Assembly (NCBI GenBank): GCA_900544795.1
Contig: UQWM01000012.1
Coordinates: 3,372 to 67,371 of the forward strand
DNA length: 64,000 nucleotides
Origin: an uncultured Phascolarctobacterium sp.
GTDB taxonomy: Bacteria; Bacillota; Negativicutes; Acidaminococcales; Acidaminococcaceae
Direction of reading: 5' to 3'
Made by a program: the position numbers and the translations under genes. The stretch's first letter is position 1. Each line of letters begins with the position of its first letter. The notes below the pieces were generated by a model, which was not told the DNA's origin, did not search any database, and saw only the letters and a list, made by a program, of their open reading frames with translations. Shown here piece after piece: positions 59,875-64,000 of this stretch.

Positions 59875-61047
59875 TCAACCAACTAAGGCAGCCTTTGGCC
59901 GCAGCTCGATCTCATCTTTTAAATCTTCCCAGACAACGAAGTTGGCTTTACTGAAGCCGTTGAAGGTAGTTGCCGACGCCGAAGTATAAGCGCCGCAGGA
60001 CGGTACCAAAATCAAATCACCAACCTGCTGCCTTACGGTCAGCTTACCGCGGAACATGATGTCCAGCGAATCGCAGCTGGGCCCGGCAAAGGTAGCTTCT
60101 ACCTGCTCGCCATCTTTAAAGCTGATGAGCTTAAAATCCCACTGATCAAAAATAACGCCGGAAAAAGTTCCGTACAAACCGTCATCGAGGAAATACCATG
60201 GCTGGCCGCCGCGCTCGGTAACGCCGATAACGCTGGTGATAAGGTTGACCGCCGTACCGCACATAAAACGGCCCGGTTCAGCCCAGATCTCGATATGGGG
60301 AAAATCTTCGTCCAGACGGGCGTTGATCTGTTTCAGCATTTCTTTTAAATTAAAGCGCACTTTCGGTTCTGGGATGGGGAAGCCGCCACCGATATCGAGG
60401 ATGCGCAGCTGCATACCTGCCGCTGCCGCTTTTTCAAAAACCTCACGGGCTACGTCCAGCGCTCCCAGGTAAGGATCGGCGCTCATGGTCTGGCTGCCTA
60501 CGTGGAAACAGACACCTGCAGCGTCAAGGCCGGCTGCCTTAGCGGCCAGAAGCAGTTCTACCGCCCGCTCACTGCCGACGCCGAATTTTTTATTCAGGTC
60601 CACATGAGCCGAAGAGTTATCGATACGGATACGCAGCAGCACCGTCGCGCCCGGACGGCCCTTGGCCATTTTTGCGATCTCGCTTTCGCTGTCAAAGGTC
60701 ATTTTATGGACGCCCACGTCACAGCAGGCTTGCAGTCCGCCGCTGGTTTTAATGGGGTTAGCATAAATCAACCGGTCGCCGCTGATTCCCATCGCCGCCA
60801 AAGTTCTGATCTCGCCGTCAGAAGCGACGTCGAAGCAGGAACCCATGTCGCGCAGGCGCTCTAAAATACGCTGGTGCGGATTAGCCTTGATAGCATAATA
60901 CAGCTGCACCCGCGGTAAATGTTTTTTCAAAAAGCAGTAATTCTTCTCTATCTGTTTCAAAGAAAGTACCAGCAGCGGCGTACCAAAGCGCTCTGCCAGT
61001 CTTTCTGTCGCATTCTTATTCAGTTGAAAAAAGATGTCCTTCTTCAT
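59875..61047 (-). CDS. Fold-type-III lysine/ornithine decarboxylase, Selenomonas-like
   Basis: A 390-residue PLP enzyme. YYAIKANP supplies the PLP lysine (Lys54), GSCFDVASDGE and FHVGSQTMSADPY follow, IGGGFPIPEPK binds phosphate, EPGRFMCGTAVNLITSVIG is central, and the catalytic Cys is in GPSCDSLD. It resembles the Selenomonas ruminantium LDC/ODC from memory more than ordinary LysA. In that relative the cadaverine or putrescine made is attached to peptidoglycan and holds the outer membrane. ATG 61047 (GGGGAG 7 nt upstream) is chosen over GTG 61053. Substrate preference is unproven. Confidence 0.85.
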   Translation of the reverse strand: MKKDIFFQLNKNATERLAERFGTPLLVLSLKQIEKNYCFLKKHLPRVQLYYAIKANPHQRILERLRDMGSCFDVASDGEIRTLAAMGISGDRLIYANPIKTSGGLQACCDVGVHKMTFDSESEIAKMAKGRPGATVLLRIRIDNSSAHVDLNKKFGVGSERAVELLLAAKAAGLDAAGVCFHVGSQTMSADPYLGALDVAREVFEKAAAAGMQLRILDIGGGFPIPEPKVRFNLKEMLKQINARLDEDFPHIEIWAEPGRFMCGTAVNLITSVIGVTERGGQPWYFLDDGLYGTFSGVIFDQWDFKLISFKDGEQVEATFAGPSCDSLDIMFRGKLTVRQQVGDLILVPSCGAYTSASATTFNGFSKANFVVWEDLKDEIELRPKAALVG

Positions 61048-61088
61048 ATCCACTCTCCCCTTGCTTTAGCATTGATTTTACTCATATG

Positions 61089-61116
61089 ATTTTACCACAA
61101 ATTACTGAAAGTACAA
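61089..61116 (-). promoter_or_regulatory. Promoter of the lysine/ornithine decarboxylase gene
   Basis: TTGTAC (61116-61111), a 16-bp spacer, TAAAAT (61094-61089) preceded by TGG, on the minus strand. Confidence 0.55.
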
Positions 61117-61190
61117 TAGGAAAATGAAAGAAATTGAAAAAAATTTGAGGAGTTGCTGGCAAAACAGCCTTAATCACGATTCTTGTCGGG

Positions 61191-61235
61191 TTTTTGCAGG
61201 ATTTTACGGGTTTTTTAGGATTTTTCAAGATTTAT
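61191..61235. other. Helically phased T-tracts (probable intrinsic DNA bend)
   Basis: Five T runs of 3-6 bases begin at 61191, 61202, 61211, 61221 and 61231, about one helical turn apart (11, 9, 10, 10 bp). They lie 75-120 bp upstream of the decarboxylase -35 element. Confidence 0.6.
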
Positions 61236-61304
61236 TTTCCAAAAGCCGACTACTAAATATAGTTATCTTTGCCCCTTTAATCTCCTAAAACTTCTAAATA
61301 TAGA

Positions 61305-61332
61305 AAAGCCCCCGCTTTTTGGAGCGGAGGCT
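61305..61332 (-). terminator. Terminator after serS
   Basis: AGCC-CCGCT type GC stem with its complement around a T-rich loop, then TTTTC on the minus strand. Confidence 0.7.
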
Positions 61333-61344
61333 AAAAAAACAAGC

Positions 61345-62625
61345 TTATTTTTTAGGGGCTTCGATAACGTCACAACCCATGTACGGGCGCAGTACCTTAG
61401 GCACAATAACGCTGCCATCAGCCTGCTGGTAGTTTTCGAGGATAGCGGCCACAGTACGGCCTACGGCTACGCCGGAACCATTCAGTGTATGTACGAATTC
61501 CGGTTTGGCTTTATTGTCGCGGCGGAAACGGATGTTGGCGCGGCGGGCCTGGAAATCGAGGAAGTTAGAGCAGGAAGAGATTTCGCGGTAACAATTAGCT
61601 GCCGGCAGCCACACTTCCAAATCATAAGTCGCAGCGGAGCTGAAACCGATATCACCGGTGCAAAGGCGCACTACACGATAAGGCAGTTCCAAAAGCTGCA
61701 AAACTTTTTCCGCATTAGCGGTCAGCTTCTCTAATTCGTCCCAGGAATCCTCCGGTTTAGTGAATTTCACCAGTTCTACTTTGTTGAACTGGTGCTGGCG
61801 GATAAGACCACGAGTATCACGTCCGGCGCTGCCAGCTTCAGCACGGAAGCAGGCGCTGTAGGCGGTGTAATACAAGGGCAGGTCATCGCCACTCAAAATC
61901 TCGTCACGATGCAGATTGGTGATCGGCACTTCGGCGGTCGGGATCAGGTAATAGTCCAGACCTTCCAGCTTGAACATATCTTCGGCAAACTTCGGCAGCT
62001 GGCCGGTACCCTGCATGCTGTCTTTATTGACGATATACGGCGGGAAAAATTCGGTATAACCGTTTTCGCCGGTATGAGTGTCTAAAAAGAAGTTGATAAC
62101 GGAACGCTCCAGGCGGGAACCCAAACCACGGTAGAAGGTGAAGCGGGCGCCGGATACCTTACCGGCACGTTCAAAGTCGAGGATATTCAGCTTTTCGCCA
62201 ATATCCCAATGGGCCTGCGGCTCAAAAGCAAATTTAGCGGGATCGCCCCAGCTGCGGACTACCGGGTTATCCGCATCACTGCTGCCGACCGGGGTATCGT
62301 CGGCGGGCATATTGGGAATAGTCAGCAGTATCTCTTTCAATCTGGCTTCGCTGTCCTTCAATGCTTTATCATCTTCCGCGATCTTATCTCCTAAAGCGCG
62401 TACTTCTGCCATTTGGGCATCAGCGTTCTCGCCGGCTTTTTTCATTTTGCCGATCTCCTGAGAAGCTGCGTTACGCTGGCTTTTGAGCGCTTCCACCTGC
62501 AAAGTCAGCTCGCGGCGTTTCTTTTCCAATTCCAAAAATTCGTCAAGGCTCACATTGGCGTTACGTTTGCGCATAGCGTCAATAACCAGCTCGGGATTTT
62601 CCCTAACAAATTTCATATCTAACAT
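61345..62625 (-). CDS. serS: Seryl-tRNA synthetase
   Basis: A 426-residue class II enzyme. An N-terminal coiled coil (about residues 27-100) clamps tRNA-Ser. GTGQLPKFAEDMF near 210, YTAYSACFRAEAGSAGRDTRGL (motif 2, near 265-286) and GSGVAVGRTVAAILENYQ (motif 3, near 385) are present. Length is normal. No T-box leader is seen in the 120 bp upstream; an extended -10 TGC-TAAAAT near 62665 is the likely promoter. Confidence 0.97.
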   Translation of the reverse strand: MLDMKFVRENPELVIDAMRKRNANVSLDEFLELEKKRRELTLQVEALKSQRNAASQEIGKMKKAGENADAQMAEVRALGDKIAEDDKALKDSEARLKEILLTIPNMPADDTPVGSSDADNPVVRSWGDPAKFAFEPQAHWDIGEKLNILDFERAGKVSGARFTFYRGLGSRLERSVINFFLDTHTGENGYTEFFPPYIVNKDSMQGTGQLPKFAEDMFKLEGLDYYLIPTAEVPITNLHRDEILSGDDLPLYYTAYSACFRAEAGSAGRDTRGLIRQHQFNKVELVKFTKPEDSWDELEKLTANAEKVLQLLELPYRVVRLCTGDIGFSSAATYDLEVWLPAANCYREISSCSNFLDFQARRANIRFRRDNKAKPEFVHTLNGSGVAVGRTVAAILENYQQADGSVIVPKVLRPYMGCDVIEAPKK

Positions 62626-62697
62626 TGTTCATTCCTCCAAATGTTGAATTACTTAGTAAACTTTATTTTAGCACAATTTACCATAATATGAAAGAGA

Positions 62698-62721
62698 GCA
62701 CGCCGAAGAACATCGGCGTGC
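62698..62721 (-). terminator. Terminator after the TrxR-like gene
   Basis: GCACGCCGA pairs with TCGGCGTGC, followed by a T/C-rich stretch on the minus strand. Confidence 0.65.
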
Positions 62722-62746
62722 CTCAAAATTTCTTATGTACAGCTGA

Positions 62747-63634
62747 TTAGCTGTATTCTTTAAAAGTTTCGATCAGGCCGTCGCGCTTAGCCAGATAGTT
62801 GATAGCGCTGATCGCGGCCTTTTGTGCCTGGCCTGCCGCCCGGTTCACCTGCCAGGGCTGGCCTGTGCAGTCGCCGCCGGCGAAAACGCCCTCGATGCTT
62901 GTTTCCGCCTGATCATCTACCAGTACGGAACGGCCACGCATCTGCAAGCCCGGCAAAAAGCTGTTGAGCGGGTCGGAAGCCCGGAACATAAATACAGCCT
63001 GGACGCTGAAAAACTCGCCTGTGGTATGCAGCCCGGTCACTCTGTCAGTACCTGTGATATCCGTAGGCTGGTCTAAAACCACGGTCACATTTTTACGTTT
63101 TGGCGCTACAAAACCCTGGAAGCGGGGAATAAAAATAACCTCGCTGCAAATATCGGCCAAATACTCGATCTCTTCCATAGAGTCGGGAACGGTAGCGATA
63201 GCCGCCACTCGTTTGCCTTTGTATTCGGCGCCGTCTACTTTAGCGCAATAGCTGACGCCGCGCCCTAAAAATTCTTTTTCACCCGGCAGCAGGCTGGAAC
63301 GGGAGATGCCTGTCGCCAAAATGACGGTATCGGCGTTGTACTGGCTGTTAGGCGTGCCCAGTTCAAAAAAACCGGCCTTCTCTTTCAGAGAAACGATTTT
63401 TTCTTCAATGATCTCGGCGCCGCTGTGACGTGCGTGAGCGATAAATTTGTCCATCAGCTCGCTGCCGGACAGATCAGGACAACCCATATAGTCGGTAATA
63501 AGTTCGACGCTGCGCAGGCGGGGGCTGAAGCCGTGCGCTTCAAAAACCACTACCTTGCGGCCTTTGCTGCTGGCAGTAATAGATGCAGCCAAACCTGCCG
63601 GGCCGCCGCCGATGATTGCGATATCGTATTTCAT
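62747..63634 (-). CDS. Thioredoxin-reductase-like FAD/NAD(P) flavoprotein with incomplete CxxC
   Basis: A 295-residue flavoprotein. IIGGGPAGLAA (FAD, residues 7-17) opens it; a central NAD(P)-type region lies around residues 140-165, and GVFAGGDCTGQPWQVNRAAG binds FAD near the C-terminus. At the TrxR active site (CATC) it reads SYCAKVDG: Cys130 is kept but the second Cys is Val133. So it cannot form the usual disulfide and is probably a TrxR paralogue with another partner. ATG 63634 (GGAGG 8 nt upstream) is chosen over 63649. It has a good own promoter and terminator. Confidence 0.85.
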   Translation of the reverse strand: MKYDIAIIGGGPAGLAASITASSKGRKVVVFEAHGFSPRLRSVELITDYMGCPDLSGSELMDKFIAHARHSGAEIIEEKIVSLKEKAGFFELGTPNSQYNADTVILATGISRSSLLPGEKEFLGRGVSYCAKVDGAEYKGKRVAAIATVPDSMEEIEYLADICSEVIFIPRFQGFVAPKRKNVTVVLDQPTDITGTDRVTGLHTTGEFFSVQAVFMFRASDPLNSFLPGLQMRGRSVLVDDQAETSIEGVFAGGDCTGQPWQVNRAAGQAQKAAISAINYLAKRDGLIETFKEYS

Positions 63635-63697
63635 GTTATGATCCTCCAAAAAATTTTTAGGGGAAGCCTTTACTTAATTCAACAACTTACCAGTTTT

Positions 63698-63727
63698 ATT
63701 TTACCTTCTTTATTACGCAAGAGTCAA
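63698..63727 (-). promoter_or_regulatory. Promoter of the TrxR-like gene
   Basis: TTGACT (63727-63722), an 18-bp spacer and TAAAAT (63703-63698) on the minus strand. Confidence 0.6.
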
Positions 63728-63816
63728 TGGTTTCAGCAAGTATACACGATTTTTCGGCCTTGATCAGTGCGGATATCGCGCTTTGCAAAAAAATTAACAA
63801 AACAATAAAAAAGCTC

Positions 63817-63845
63817 TTGCCAAATAGCTTATTTTCGTGTATTCT
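63817..63845 (+). promoter_or_regulatory. Promoter of the tRNA-Lys/tRNA-Glu unit
   Basis: TTGCCA at 63817-63822, a 17-bp spacer, TATTCT at 63840-63845. Confidence 0.65.
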
Positions 63846-63864
63846 ATATAAGCAACATTACGAC

Positions 63865-63940
63865 GGCCCATTAGCTCAGTTGGTAGAGCACCTGACTCTT
63901 AATCAGGGTGTCGTAGGTTCGAGGCCTACATGGGTCACCA
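63865..63940 (+). tRNA. tRNA-Lys (anticodon CUU)
   Basis: 76 nt with encoded CCA. Acceptor GGCCCAT with ATGGGTC, anticodon stem CCTGA/TCAGG with loop CTCTTAA, T loop TTCGAGG. Second lysine isoacceptor in the window. Confidence 0.96.
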
Positions 63941-63946
63941 AAATTT

Positions 63947-64000
63947 GGCCGGTTGGTCAAGCGGTTAAGACACCGCCCTTTCACGGCGGTATCAGGGGTT
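63947..64000 (+). tRNA. tRNA-Glu (anticodon UUC), truncated by the window end
   Basis: The first 54 nt are present: acceptor GGCCGGT, D arm, anticodon stem CCGCC/GGCGG with loop CTTTCAC, and the start of the T arm. It lies 6 nt after tRNA-Lys, in the same transcript. Confidence 0.93.

Noticed and set aside
62626..62746. T-box leader before serS
   Set aside because: The interval is about 120 bp and already contains the terminator of the upstream gene; no T-box sequence seen.

Overview
The gene content points to an anaerobic, diderm member of the Firmicutes (class Negativicutes). My best guess is a succinate-using relative of Phascolarctobacterium or Acidaminococcus; that placement is inference. 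Three lines of evidence support it. First, there are blocks with Bacillus-type gene order: yaaO-like, tmk, holB, ricT, yabB-like, rsmI, metG, tatD, yabE-like, rnmV, rsmA; and yybS-like, gdpP, rplI, dnaB, with purA nearby. Second, there are outer-membrane proteins that a monoderm would not have: a beta-barrel protein and a YadA-type trimeric autotransporter. Third, there are genes of the succinate-propionate pathway (a methylmalonyl-CoA mutase B12 subunit and methylmalonyl-CoA decarboxylase alpha), reverse rubrerythrin, and a Selenomonas-like lysine/ornithine decarboxylase of the type that makes the diamine attached to Negativicutes peptidoglycan.

Layout. 1-3.5 kb: partial flippase, BMP-family lipoprotein, beta-barrel protein, YegP-like protein and rubrerythrin. 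3.5-6.5 kb: AT-rich operon of three prepilin-like genes. 6.5-10.2 kb: M48 protease, CoA-transferase, and a ThiW transporter operon ending in a zinc-sensor-like ArsR gene. 10.3-15.2 kb: MocR-type regulator and a thiSFGH-tenI thiazole operon. 15.2-23.5 kb: tRNA-Lys, purA, purB and the dnaB/rplI/gdpP block. 23.5-28.7 kb: DUF697-like protein, B12 subunit, mmdA, and an SLC13 carrier gene broken by an in-frame stop. 28.7-36 kb: gluQRS, an incomplete phosphonate-type ABC system (phnD, phnC, no permease), alcohol dehydrogenase, LysM protein and AEC carrier. 36-41.3 kb: divergent nifS-nifU and Rrf2-cysK, HD protein and mnmA, a sulfur/Fe-S/thiolation group. 41.3-47 kb: secreted proteins and the 1194-residue autotransporter. 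47-64 kb: small regulators, the long housekeeping block, two polyamine-type decarboxylases, serS, a thioredoxin-reductase-like flavoprotein, tRNA-Lys and a partial tRNA-Glu.

The points most worth a second look are the following: a MocR regulator whose PLP-lysine position is arginine; a promoter-plus-hairpin leader before thiS; the nonsense codon in the carrier next to mmdA; the phn system without a permease; a shared 12-bp box inside two divergent promoters; the coiled tail after the autotransporter barrel; helically phased T-tracts upstream of the lysine/ornithine decarboxylase; and a TrxR-like protein missing one active-site cysteine. No CRISPR array, insertion sequence, prophage or rRNA was seen. 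I found no clearly new multi-gene system; the candidates are listed as individual findings.
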